Part shown: piece after piece, positions 17,310-28,757 of the stretch
How the letters are laid out: each line of letters starts with the position of its first letter
Numbering within the stretch: the stretch's first letter is position 1
Source of the DNA: CBDAQA01 sp965198865
Lineage (GTDB): Bacteria > Planctomycetota > Phycisphaerae > Tepidisphaerales > Tepidisphaeraceae
Direction: 5' to 3'
DNA: 64,000 nt
Assembly (NCBI GenBank): GCA_965198865.1
Contig: CBDAQA010000025.1
Location: 930,001 to 994,000 of the forward strand
The notes under the pieces: generated by a model
The model's input: the letters and a program-made list of their open reading frames with translations, nothing else
Told to the model about the DNA's origin: nothing
The model's database searches: none
Position numbers and translations under genes: made by a program

Positions 17310-20300
17310 TCACGGCTTGGCGGTTGCCCCGCCGCGGCCGCGGGCGAGGACGTCGGTCAGGGCGTCGACCTTGGCCTGGAGCATCTGGTTCTGGGCCTTG
17401 AGGTCGGCGACCTGCTTCTGCAGCGCCGCCACGTCGGGCGACGCGGCACCCTGCCCGTTGCCGAAGGCGGCGGCGGATCGGGCCTGGGCTTCACGCATCA
17501 TGGCGGCCTGGCGGTCGTCGGCGGCCTTCTGCTCGGCGAGCTTGGCATCGATGGCGGACGTCGGCATGTCCCACAGCAGGGTGTGGAGAAGCCGGAACGT
17601 CTGCTGGTCGGCATCGGTGACGACGACCGCCACCGTGATGCCGACCGGGTACCCGGCGGCGGGGTGGCCGGTGAGGGCCTGGAACCGCGCCCCGGCCCAT
17701 GCCCGGTAGGCGGCCGCGAGCTCGGCCTGCGTGCGGGCGACGCCCCCGCCGGGGAGGTAGCGGAACCGCTGCTGCATCACCTGCATCGTCGACGCCACGG
17801 CCTGGGCCTGCATGCGCTCGGGGCTGATCGTCAGGACGCCGCGGGCGTCGAGGTCGATGCCGTCGACCTGCTGGCCGAGGGAGAACCGGATGGGCGACCG
17901 GCCGCCCGTCGTCTTATAGGTGAGGGTCGTCGGCCCGGACGCGGCGACGGCGACCGCATTGGCGGGCGGCGCGAGCTGGAGCGGCTTGGCCAGCTTGTCC
18001 ATCGGCAGGGCGCTGGTCGGCGTGACGAACAGCCGGTTGTCGACGACGGCCACCACCCGCCCGGGGGCGGCGGTCACCAGCAGGTGGCTGTTGCGGGCCT
18101 CGGCATCGCGCGGCCCATCGGTCAGGGGGAACGACGCCTGCCGGTTGCCGTCTACCACGTCGTAGATGTCCAGGGTCGACCGGAACAGCGTCTCGCCCTC
18201 GCCCCGGGTCACCCCGCGCGCGACCACGGCGACGGCCGGGACGTCGGGCAGGACGGTGCCGACCCGCTCCTCGCCGTACCCGACCATGCCGCGCATGCCG
18301 AAGTCGAACGCGACCTGACCGCCCTGCCGCACCACGCGGGTGCCCTGCAGCTTGATCCCCCACGGCGTGACCGGCGGGTCGTTGTAGGCGTTGCCGTTGT
18401 AGGGCAGCTGGGTCATCGTCGCCCGGGGCAGCAGGTCGTCCTGCAGCACCCACCGGGCGGCGCGGAAGTCGGCCCCGTAGACGATGCCGGCGTCGTACCA
18501 CCCGCCGTCGTCGACGGGGCTGGGGACGGGCGTCGACTGGTTGTCGAACGGGCCTGGCGCGGCGGCATCCGGGGCGGGCGTCAGGTCGGGCGTGGCGTAC
18601 CAGGTGGACGGCTTGGACGACAGCCCGACGTACAGCCGCGGCCCCGCCGCGACGAGCGAGAAGACCGGGCCGGGCGTGAAGACCCGCTTGACGTCCGACA
18701 GGTCCTTGGCCGACAGCGCCAGCAACGCGTCGGAGCCCTGCACGCCGACGTACACCTGCTTGGCGTCAACTGCGGCGGCGGTCACGGGAACGGCCAGCGT
18801 CCGCCGGGCGATCTCGGCCTGGCGGCGCAGGTCGATCAGGACCAGCGTGGGACCGACCGGTTCCCCATCCTCACCCCGCTGCCGGCCCGGGGCCTGTGGC
18901 GGCGTGCCGACGGCGACGGCCAGGGTGCCGTCGCGCGAGACGGACAGCGTGCGCACGTCCAGGTTCAACGCCAGCGACGGCCGGCTGACGAGCAGCGTGA
19001 TCGGCACGTCGCGGGCGATCCCCTTGGCGGCGAGGTGGAGCGTCACCGTGTGCGTGCCGACGTCGGTCGCGGCCGGGGTCCAGTGGAGCGCGTTGCCCGC
19101 CAGCGTGAGCCCGGCCGGCACCTGCCCCGTCCCGAGCGACACGACGGTCGATGGGTCCTGCAGGGTGAGAGGCCCAGTCCATGCGGTCCCGGGGGAGAGT
19201 TCGGTCGTGCCGGCCATCGTCGCGCCGAGCATCGGCTCGGACTTCACCGGCGACTCGTCCAGCTTGAACCAGACGACCTGCTGCGCGTTGGCCAGCACCA
19301 GCGTTTGGTCGGTCTCGTCCACGAGGCAGGCGTAGGCGGGGGTCTTGCCGTCGTTGGGCGCGCGGCGGACGATCCGCCGACGGGCGGCTGGCCCGGTGGT
19401 CGGCCTCACCGGGGCGGGCGGGTTCACGGTCGAGGGGGTGGCCGGGACCGGCGTCGAGCCGGGCGTCATGGCGAGGCGGGTGAGGACGGTGGTCGAGTTG
19501 GACGACAGGACCAGCAGGCCGCCGTCGTCGGCGAACGCGAAGATCAGCGGGCGGGTGCGGTCGAACGCGACGATCTGCCCGGGCAGGTCCTGCTGCATCG
19601 GGACGAGGTTGGCGGTGAACATCGCCCGGCCGCAGGCGACGCGGGTGTTGGAGGGGTCGGGCACGTAGGCGGGCCGGGTCTCGTGCTCGTAGACCAGGCG
19701 GGTCGCGCGGAAGCGGGTGCCGCCGGCACCGTTCGCCTCGGAGATGCGGAAGGCCATGAACCCGGCAGGGCTGGTGCCCGGCCGGCGGGCGTAGAGGATC
19801 GTGCCGTCGTTGCAGGTGGCGAGGTCGTACCGGTCCTGGTCTGGCATGGCGACCCGGCCGGCGTCGAACAGGTGGAACAGGTCGATCCGACCCACGACCG
19901 GCTGCCCGCCGGCCGTCTGCTCGCCGGAGTAGTAGACCCACTGCGACGAGATCGACCCGGGCGCCGCCAGCGACGAGACGCTGTCGCAGGCGATGGGGAT
20001 CGACCTCACGATGGCCAGCGTCCCGGCGTCGATCACCCGCAGCTGTGGCGTGCCGCTGAGGGCGACGATGAAGTAGCCCGGGGCGGCGGGCATCCGGTGG
20101 TAGACGACGACGGTCGGCCGGCCGTCGAGGGGGAGGAGCCGGGCACCGTCGAACGAGCCGGACTTGCCGAGCGACGGGTAGAAGCGCACCGCCTGCTGGT
20201 TGGCGTCGAGCAGGGCGACGACGCCGTCGTCGGAGATGGCCAGCCCGTTCGCGGGCCCCGGGACGCCGACGTACCGGCCGTTGGCGATGCCCATCTTGAA

Positions 20301-20414
20301 CGCGACCTGGGCGTCGCCGGGCCAGTCGAGGAACTGGACCCCGCGGGCGGTTCGACTGGTCGCTATGACCAGGGCCGACCAGAGGACGGCCACGACGACG
20401 CTTCGCATGCGCAT
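17310..20414 (-). CDS. Large secreted beta-propeller-like protein with C-terminal coiled coil
   Basis: A 1034-residue protein. The ATG at 20414 gives a clean signal peptide (MRMRSVVVAVLWSALVIATS), whereas the frame extends to 20465 and would overlap carB. The N-terminal 300 residues and residues about 480-760 contain repeated blades of the form ANGLAISDDGVVALLDANQQ and VYVGVQGSDALLALSAKDL, typical of YVTN/quinoprotein-like propellers. Ig-like modules (LAGNALHWTPAATDVGTHTV and a related one near residue 850) lie between. The end (ALQKQVADLKAQNQMLQAKV) is a heptad coiled coil that may mediate oligomerisation. No catalytic residues are recognised. It follows carB by about 48 bases, so co-transcription is possible but functionally unexplained. 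Confidence 0.75.
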   Translation of the reverse strand: MRMRSVVVAVLWSALVIATSRTARGVQFLDWPGDAQVAFKMGIANGRYVGVPGPANGLAISDDGVVALLDANQQAVRFYPSLGKSGSFDGARLLPLDGRPTVVVYHRMPAAPGYFIVALSGTPQLRVIDAGTLAIVRSIPIACDSVSSLAAPGSISSQWVYYSGEQTAGGQPVVGRIDLFHLFDAGRVAMPDQDRYDLATCNDGTILYARRPGTSPAGFMAFRISEANGAGGTRFRATRLVYEHETRPAYVPDPSNTRVACGRAMFTANLVPMQQDLPGQIVAFDRTRPLIFAFADDGGLLVLSSNSTTVLTRLAMTPGSTPVPATPSTVNPPAPVRPTTGPAARRRIVRRAPNDGKTPAYACLVDETDQTLVLANAQQVVWFKLDESPVKSEPMLGATMAGTTELSPGTAWTGPLTLQDPSTVVSLGTGQVPAGLTLAGNALHWTPAATDVGTHTVTLHLAAKGIARDVPITLLVSRPSLALNLDVRTLSVSRDGTLAVAVGTPPQAPGRQRGEDGEPVGPTLVLIDLRRQAEIARRTLAVPVTAAAVDAKQVYVGVQGSDALLALSAKDLSDVKRVFTPGPVFSLVAAGPRLYVGLSSKPSTWYATPDLTPAPDAAAPGPFDNQSTPVPSPVDDGGWYDAGIVYGADFRAARWVLQDDLLPRATMTQLPYNGNAYNDPPVTPWGIKLQGTRVVRQGGQVAFDFGMRGMVGYGEERVGTVLPDVPAVAVVARGVTRGEGETLFRSTLDIYDVVDGNRQASFPLTDGPRDAEARNSHLLVTAAPGRVVAVVDNRLFVTPTSALPMDKLAKPLQLAPPANAVAVAASGPTTLTYKTTGGRSPIRFSLGQQVDGIDLDARGVLTISPERMQAQAVASTMQVMQQRFRYLPGGGVARTQAELAAAYRAWAGARFQALTGHPAAGYPVGITVAVVVTDADQQTFRLLHTLLWDMPTSAIDAKLAEQKAADDRQAAMMREAQARSAAAFGNGQGAASPDVAALQKQVADLKAQNQMLQAKVDALTDVLARGRGGATAKP

Positions 20415-20461
20415 AGAGACCCCAACGAACTTTCGAGACGTGTGATCAAACGAAAGACGGC

Positions 20462-23908
<3,447 letters not shown>

Positions 23909-23963
23909 TGGCGGGGAAATTTACTGGCGCGGGACGGGATGTCCACGCCGTCAGGAGAAGAGT

Positions 23964-24065
23964 TTGAACCACGAAGGCGCGAAGACGCGAAGGTAAGACG
24001 AAGCAAAAACAACAATTCAATCTGCCTCCGTCCTACCTTCGCGTCTTCGCGCCTTCGTGGTTCAA
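23964..24065. repeat. Long palindrome with 37-bp arms (AACCACGAAGG repeat)
   Basis: Arms 23964-24000 and 24029-24065 are reverse complements with a single mismatch, flanking a 28-base AT-richer centre. Each arm contains CACGAAGGCGCGAAGACGCG. It fills the gap between the carB start and the pabA/trpG stop, both on the minus strand. A partial arm recurs at 31297-31325, so this is a dispersed genomic repeat rather than a dedicated terminator. Confidence 0.85.
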
Positions 24066-24073
24066 ATCCGAAT

Positions 24074-24643
24074 TCACTTTTTCAGGAAGTTCGCCAGCAG
24101 CACGTCCCCGCCCTCGGTCAGGAAGCTCTCCGGATGGTACTGCACGCCCTCCAGCGGCCAGGTCTTGTGCCGCACGCCCATGATCTCGTCGTGGTCGGTC
24201 CAGGCGGTCACCTCGTACTCCGGCGGCAGCGTCCCCCGGCGGATGATCAGGCTGTGGTAGCGGGTCGCCGTGAACGGGTTGGGCAGGCCGACGTACAACG
24301 TCCGGCCGTCGTGGTGGATCTGGTCGGTCTTGCCGTGCATTAACCGCTCGGCCCGCTCGACGATCGCGCCCGCCGTGTAGCCGATGCACTGGTGGCCCAG
24401 GCAGACGCCGAGCGTCGGGATCTTCGGACCGAAGTGGCGGATCAGGTCGTTGGAAACGCCCCCCTCCTTCGGCGTACACGGGCCCGGTGAGATCACCAGG
24501 TGCGTCGGCTTCAGGGCCTCGACATCCTCGACCGTCACCTTGTCGTTGCGGAAGACCCGCAGGTCCAGCCCCGGCGACACCTCGCCGAACTTCTGCACCA
24601 GGTTGTAGGTGAACGAGTCGTAGTTATCGATCAACACCAGCAT
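24074..24643 (-). CDS. Anthranilate/aminodeoxychorismate synthase glutaminase subunit
   Basis: A 189-residue class I glutamine amidotransferase that supplies ammonia for anthranilate (TrpG) or 4-amino-4-deoxychorismate (PabA). Motifs: MLVLIDNYDSFTYNLVQKFG, HLVISPGPCTPKEGG, nucleophile GVCLGHQCIGY and the H/E pair in QYHPESFLTEGG. PabA and TrpG are often the same amphibolic protein, and the sequence alone does not decide. The ATG at 24643 is the family start; upstream reading is unrelated. It is divergent from the M50 protease gene 39 bases away, and no synthase component I is adjacent. Confidence 0.92.
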   Translation of the reverse strand: MLVLIDNYDSFTYNLVQKFGEVSPGLDLRVFRNDKVTVEDVEALKPTHLVISPGPCTPKEGGVSNDLIRHFGPKIPTLGVCLGHQCIGYTAGAIVERAERLMHGKTDQIHHDGRTLYVGLPNPFTATRYHSLIIRRGTLPPEYEVTAWTDHDEIMGVRHKTWPLEGVQYHPESFLTEGGDVLLANFLKK

Positions 24644-24682
24644 GGCGGGTAAGGGTAGGGCGAATTTCGACGCTCTGCTACC

Positions 24683-25432
24683 ATGCGGCCGATGCCCGCC
24701 GCCCCGCTCCTCTTCGTCCCCATGCTCGCCAGGGTCAACTTCAACGACCCCATCTTCTGGGCCGTGCTGATCGGCTGGGTGCTGACCGTCGTCCTGCACG
24801 AGCTGGCGCACGGCGTGGTCGGATACCTGGGCGGGGACTACACGATCCGCGAGCGCGGCGGGCTGACGCTCAACCCGATCCAGTACATCCACCCCGTCAA
24901 CAGCATCCTGCTGCCAGCGATCTTCCTGCTGATGGGCGGCGTCCCGCTACCCGGCGGGGCCACGTACATCCGCCGGGACCTGCTCCGGAACAAGGTCTGG
25001 GATTCGGCCGTCTCGCTGGCCGGGCCGGCGACGAACTTCCTGCTGTTCGCCCTGCTGCTGCTGCCGCTGCACCCGCGGTTTGGCTGGCTGCACCCCTCGT
25101 TCGACGGGTCAGGCTGGACGTCGGCCGAGCGGTTCCTGGCCACGCTGGCAACGCTGCAGTTCCTGACCGGCGTCTTCAACCTGATTCCCGTCCCCCCGCT
25201 GGACGGCTTCGGGGCCATCAGTCCCTACCTGTCCCGCGACCTCCAATCCACCGTGCGGAACCCACAGGTGGCCAACGCCGGGATGATCCTCGTGTTCCTC
25301 GTCGTGACGGCCGTGCCGGGCATCTTCAACCACATCTTTGGCTGGGAAATCCGCGTGCTGGAGTGGTCAGGGATGGACCCGGTGCTGGAGGGCGTACTCA
25401 CGTCGTTCAACGGCGTGATGTTCGGCGGCTAG
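24683..25432 (+). CDS. Site-2 protease family (M50) membrane metalloprotease
   Basis: A 249-residue polytopic membrane protein. The zinc-binding HELAH motif lies in WVLTVVLHELAHGVVGYLGG (residues about 30-50) and the third ligand in GVFNLIPVPPLDGFG (residues about 170-185), the arrangement of rhomboid-like M50B minimal site-2 proteases. Five to six hydrophobic segments are visible. Such proteins cleave membrane-embedded substrates, but many compact family members have no known substrate. The start at 24683 has in-frame alternatives at 24692 and 24722. Confidence 0.9.
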   Translation: MRPMPAAPLLFVPMLARVNFNDPIFWAVLIGWVLTVVLHELAHGVVGYLGGDYTIRERGGLTLNPIQYIHPVNSILLPAIFLLMGGVPLPGGATYIRRDLLRNKVWDSAVSLAGPATNFLLFALLLLPLHPRFGWLHPSFDGSGWTSAERFLATLATLQFLTGVFNLIPVPPLDGFGAISPYLSRDLQSTVRNPQVANAGMILVFLVVTAVPGIFNHIFGWEIRVLEWSGMDPVLEGVLTSFNGVMFGG

Positions 25433-25532
25433 TAAGCATGCGGAGTACACCTGCGACCGGCGATTCACGGAACCGGTCTGGGGTGGCAGGCGTAACAGGT
25501 GGCGGTCGGGGTCCACCGGGAAGGGTTCTGCA

Positions 25533-25787
25533 ATGGTGAAGGACGTCAGTCGGGATCAGTTCGTCCTGATCCGAATCGACGGCATGCACTGCCACAAGTG
25601 CGAACGGGCCATCCAGCGGTCGATGCTCGCCCTACCCGGCGTCCACGAGGTGGAGGTCGACTTCGCCAGCGGTCAGGCGTCAGTTCTGTATGATGCCCAC
25701 GCCGTGACCATTCCCCAGTTGATCCAAGCCGTGACCGATGCCGGCTATCGCCCCAACGGCTTCACGCAGGGCGACGCCAACCGCTGA
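25533..25787 (+). CDS. Heavy-metal-associated (HMA) domain protein
   Basis: An 84-residue stand-alone HMA domain with the metal-binding GMHCHKCERAIQRSM motif (CxxC at about residues 20-23), LPGVHEVEVDFASGQASVLY, and a final DAGYRPNG. It resembles CopZ-like soluble copper chaperones or detached N-terminal domains of P1B ATPases. An AAGGG ribosome site lies about 8 bases before the ATG. No copper ATPase is encoded nearby, so the partner is unknown. Confidence 0.88.
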   Translation: MVKDVSRDQFVLIRIDGMHCHKCERAIQRSMLALPGVHEVEVDFASGQASVLYDAHAVTIPQLIQAVTDAGYRPNGFTQGDANR

Positions 25788-25876
25788 AGGCGGTTGCAAC
25801 GTCGAATGACCAGACTGGGCCGCCGTTGCGATGCCCCGGTTTCGGTCTTCGAGGTTTCGAGCTTCAGATTTCGCCC

Positions 25877-26296
25877 TCACGCCGCCTTGTGCAGCGTCGG
25901 CTCCGGCACGTTCTCCAGCCGGATCTCGCGGGCCGCCACCTTGCGGTAGCCCAGCTGCTGTAGCACTTCCAGCACCTCGGTCCACGTCGGGTACAGGCGG
26001 TGGTTGACCTTCTTGTACGCCTCGATCGCCATCACGAACTCGAACTGCTCAGCGTTCATTTCGCCCTCCTCGGCGCTGCGACGGTCATCCTCCCGGCGGC
26101 GGCCCGGCCCGCGGCGACGCTCCAGCCCCGTCCCCTCCCGACGCGCCGCCGCCCGACGCTCGGCACCGGCCGTCAGCGGCTTCTCCGCCGCCCGTCGCTC
26201 CAGCCCCGCTCGACGGTCCACCTCGGTGTGACGGCGGTTCGTCCGCTCGACCACGATCTTGATCGGCGGCTCGGTGGCGTTCTCGGGCGTCGACAT
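25877..26296 (-). CDS. Small protein with Arg-rich tract and conserved C-terminal domain, unknown function
   Basis: A 139-residue protein with a strong TAAGGAG ribosome site 7 bases before the ATG at 26296. Residues about 20-80 consist of repeated ERR/DRR clusters (GLERRAAEKPL, AERRAAARREGTGLERRRG), highly charged and likely disordered or nucleic-acid binding. The C-terminal 60 residues form a compact domain (FEFVMAIEAYKKVNHRLYPT, WTEVLEVLQQLGYRKVA) predicted helical and HTH-like in rhythm, but I do not recognise the family. It is divergent from the phytochrome gene with a 152-base gap, so shared regulation is possible. Confidence 0.7.
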   Translation of the reverse strand: MSTPENATEPPIKIVVERTNRRHTEVDRRAGLERRAAEKPLTAGAERRAAARREGTGLERRRGPGRRREDDRRSAEEGEMNAEQFEFVMAIEAYKKVNHRLYPTWTEVLEVLQQLGYRKVAAREIRLENVPEPTLHKAA

Positions 26297-26448
26297 GGGC
26301 ACACTCCTTACCCCTACCATCGCCCGGCTGGCCGTCCCACTTGAGCGGTTGGACACCGCGTTGCCCCCAAGCCTCAACCCTCGGTCCGGCTCGGGCCGCC
26401 CGACCGAAGTCGAAGGACACACCCCGGCTCTGCTAAAGTGCGAACGCG

Positions 26449-28716
26449 ATGCCCGATCCTGTCCCGACCGCGCCACCGATCCCCTGCGAGGCCGAGCCGA
26501 TCCGCGTCCCCGCTGCCGTCCAGCCGCCCGCCGTGCTGCTCGCCCTGGCGACCGACCTCACGATCACCCAGGCCAGCGACAACGCCGCCGCCGCGCTGGG
26601 TGCCGACCGTCCGGTCGTGGGCACGCCGCTCAGCGATTGGCTGCCGACGTCAGACTTGGCCGATCGGGTCCGGCGGGACGAGGTCGACGCCACGCCGCTG
26701 TACCTGGCGACGGTGCGACCCCTGGCCACGCAGGGTTACTTCCACCTGATCGTCCACCGGCACGACGGCGTGCTGATCGCCGAGCTGCAGCCGACCGACC
26801 GCCCGACGCCGATCGCGTTCCAGGACCTGTACCGATCGATCCGCACCGGTATCGCCGCCCTGGAGGCCGCCGTCACGCCGGCCGACCTGTGGCAGGCCGC
26901 CGCCGTCGAGGTGCGGCGGCTGAGCGGGTTCGACCGCGTCATGGTCTACCGGTTCGACGCCGACTGGAACGGCCAGGTCGTGGCCGAGTCGCTGGCCGAG
27001 GGGATCGATCCGTGGCTCGGGCTGCGCTACCCGGCGTCCGACATCCCCGCCCAGGCCCGCGAGATGTACCTGACCAGCCGCGTCCGGCTGGTCGCCGACA
27101 CCCGCTACGCCCCGGTGCCGATCCACCCGGCGGTCAACCCCCCGACGGGCCGGCCGCTGGACCTGACGCACGCCGTCTTCCGCAGCGTCTCGCCGATCCA
27201 CCTGGAGTACCTGCGGAACATGGGCGTCGGCGCGTCGATGAGCACGTCGATCGTCCGCGATGGCCGGCTGTGGGGCATGGTGCTGTGCCACCACCGGGCG
27301 CCGGTGACCGCCTCGTTCGCCGTGCGGATCGCGACGGACCTGCTCGGGCAGGTGCTGGCCCTGCAGCTGTCGGCCAAGGAGCGGACGCGCGATGCCGAGG
27401 CGGCCGTCGGGCTGCGCGAGGGGGTGACCGAACTGCTGCGAGCGATGTCCGACGCCGGCGACGTCGCCGCCGGCCTGTCGGCACGACCGGCGCAGACCCT
27501 CGCGCTGGCCGACGCCGCCGGGGCGGCCATCACTGACGTCGACCGCGACCCCGTGCTGATCGGCGAGACGCCCGACCCCGCCGATGTGCGGGCGCTGGTC
27601 GACTGGCTGGCCGAGTCGGTCGCCGACGATGTTTACCGCACGGATCACCTGTCGGCGGTTCACCCCCCCGCCGCCAGTTACGTCGCCCGGGCCAGTGGGC
27701 TGCTCGCGATCGCCGTCAGCCGGATCGACCGGTCGTACGTGCTGTGGTTCCGGCCCGAAGTGTTCCGCGACCGGTACTGGGCCGGCGACCCGAGCAAGCC
27801 GCACGAGATCACCGCCAACGGCCGGACGATCCGCCCGCGCACCGACTTCCAGGCGTGGAAGGAGACGCTGCGAAACCGGTCCAAAGCGTGGGAGCCCTAC
27901 CGGGCCGACGCCGCCGACCAGCTCCGCCAGGCGGCGGTGGGCATCGTCCTGCGTCAAGCCCAGGAACGGGCCCGGCTGACCACCGAGCTGCAGCGGACCA
28001 ACCACGAGCTGGAGGCGTTCAGCTACAGCGTCAGCCACGACCTGCGGGCCCCGTTCCGCCACATCGTCGGGTTCGCCGACCTGCTCACCAGGCGGGTCGG
28101 CGGCACGGTCGACGAGACGGCCCAGCGGTACGTCAAGACGATCCGCGACTCCGCCCGCTTCGCCGGGACGCTGGTCGACAGCCTGCTCGCGCTCAGCCAC
28201 CTGGGGCGGACGGCCATGCGGGTGGTGGACGTCGACCTGAACCAACTGGTGGCCGAGGTTCGCCGGGAGACCGCCGAGCAAGAGGCCCCCGGCCGCGACA
28301 TCGACTGGTCCATCGCCCCGCTGCCGACCGTGGCCGGCGACGTCACCATGCTTCGGCAGGCCTTCCGCAACCTGCTCAGCAACGCCGTCAAGTACACCCG
28401 GCCCCGCCCCCGCCCGACCATCGCGATCGGCACGCTGCCCGAGCCCCCGCCCGGCGCCTTCCTGCCCCGCGAGCGACCCGACCCCGCCCACGCCCTGATC
28501 TTCGTCCGCGACGACGGCGTCGGGTTCGACATGGCCTACCGCGACAAGCTGTTCGGCGTGTTCCAGCGCCTCCACCGCGCCGAGGAGTTCGAGGGGACCG
28601 GCATCGGACTCGCCAACGTCCGCCGCATCGTCGAGCGGCACGGCGGCCGCGTCGGCGTCGTCTCCGCCCTCGACGTCGGCACCACCTTCTTCCTCACCCT
28701 CCCGCCCGCCCCCTGA
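26449..28716 (+). CDS. Bacteriophytochrome sensor histidine kinase
   Basis: A 755-residue red/far-red photoreceptor kinase with PAS-GAF-PHY-HisKA-HATPase architecture. Cys13 in PIPCEAEPIRVPAAVQP is at the biliverdin attachment position of bacteriophytochromes. The GAF domain keeps PASDIPAQAREMY, SPIHLEYLRNMGVGASMS and LCHH (chromophore-pocket Asp and His residues). The PHY tongue reads RPRTDFQAWKE, so the canonical PRxSF has Asp in place of Ser. The kinase has H-box FSYSVSHDLRAPFRHI, N-box FRNLLSNAVKYT, and G-boxes DDGVGFD and GTGIGLANV. No receiver domain is fused; a Rcp1-like regulator lies downstream past an IS element. No heme oxygenase gene is in the window. Confidence 0.95.
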   Translation: MPDPVPTAPPIPCEAEPIRVPAAVQPPAVLLALATDLTITQASDNAAAALGADRPVVGTPLSDWLPTSDLADRVRRDEVDATPLYLATVRPLATQGYFHLIVHRHDGVLIAELQPTDRPTPIAFQDLYRSIRTGIAALEAAVTPADLWQAAAVEVRRLSGFDRVMVYRFDADWNGQVVAESLAEGIDPWLGLRYPASDIPAQAREMYLTSRVRLVADTRYAPVPIHPAVNPPTGRPLDLTHAVFRSVSPIHLEYLRNMGVGASMSTSIVRDGRLWGMVLCHHRAPVTASFAVRIATDLLGQVLALQLSAKERTRDAEAAVGLREGVTELLRAMSDAGDVAAGLSARPAQTLALADAAGAAITDVDRDPVLIGETPDPADVRALVDWLAESVADDVYRTDHLSAVHPPAASYVARASGLLAIAVSRIDRSYVLWFRPEVFRDRYWAGDPSKPHEITANGRTIRPRTDFQAWKETLRNRSKAWEPYRADAADQLRQAAVGIVLRQAQERARLTTELQRTNHELEAFSYSVSHDLRAPFRHIVGFADLLTRRVGGTVDETAQRYVKTIRDSARFAGTLVDSLLALSHLGRTAMRVVDVDLNQLVAEVRRETAEQEAPGRDIDWSIAPLPTVAGDVTMLRQAFRNLLSNAVKYTRPRPRPTIAIGTLPEPPPGAFLPRERPDPAHALIFVRDDGVGFDMAYRDKLFGVFQRLHRAEEFEGTGIGLANVRRIVERHGGRVGVVSALDVGTTFFLTLPPAP

Positions 28717-28757
28717 ACGGGGCGGCGCAGGCCCACTCGAACACTCTGCCGCATGTT
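28717..28757. other. Pre-insertion intergenic flank with ATGTTACACA decamer
   Basis: Short flank between the phytochrome stop and the IS. With the IS and one duplicated 9-mer removed, it joins the right flank to give three adjacent decamers: ATGTTACACA, ATGTGACGAA, ATGTTACACA. These may have been a regulatory site between kinase and regulator. Confidence 0.45.
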
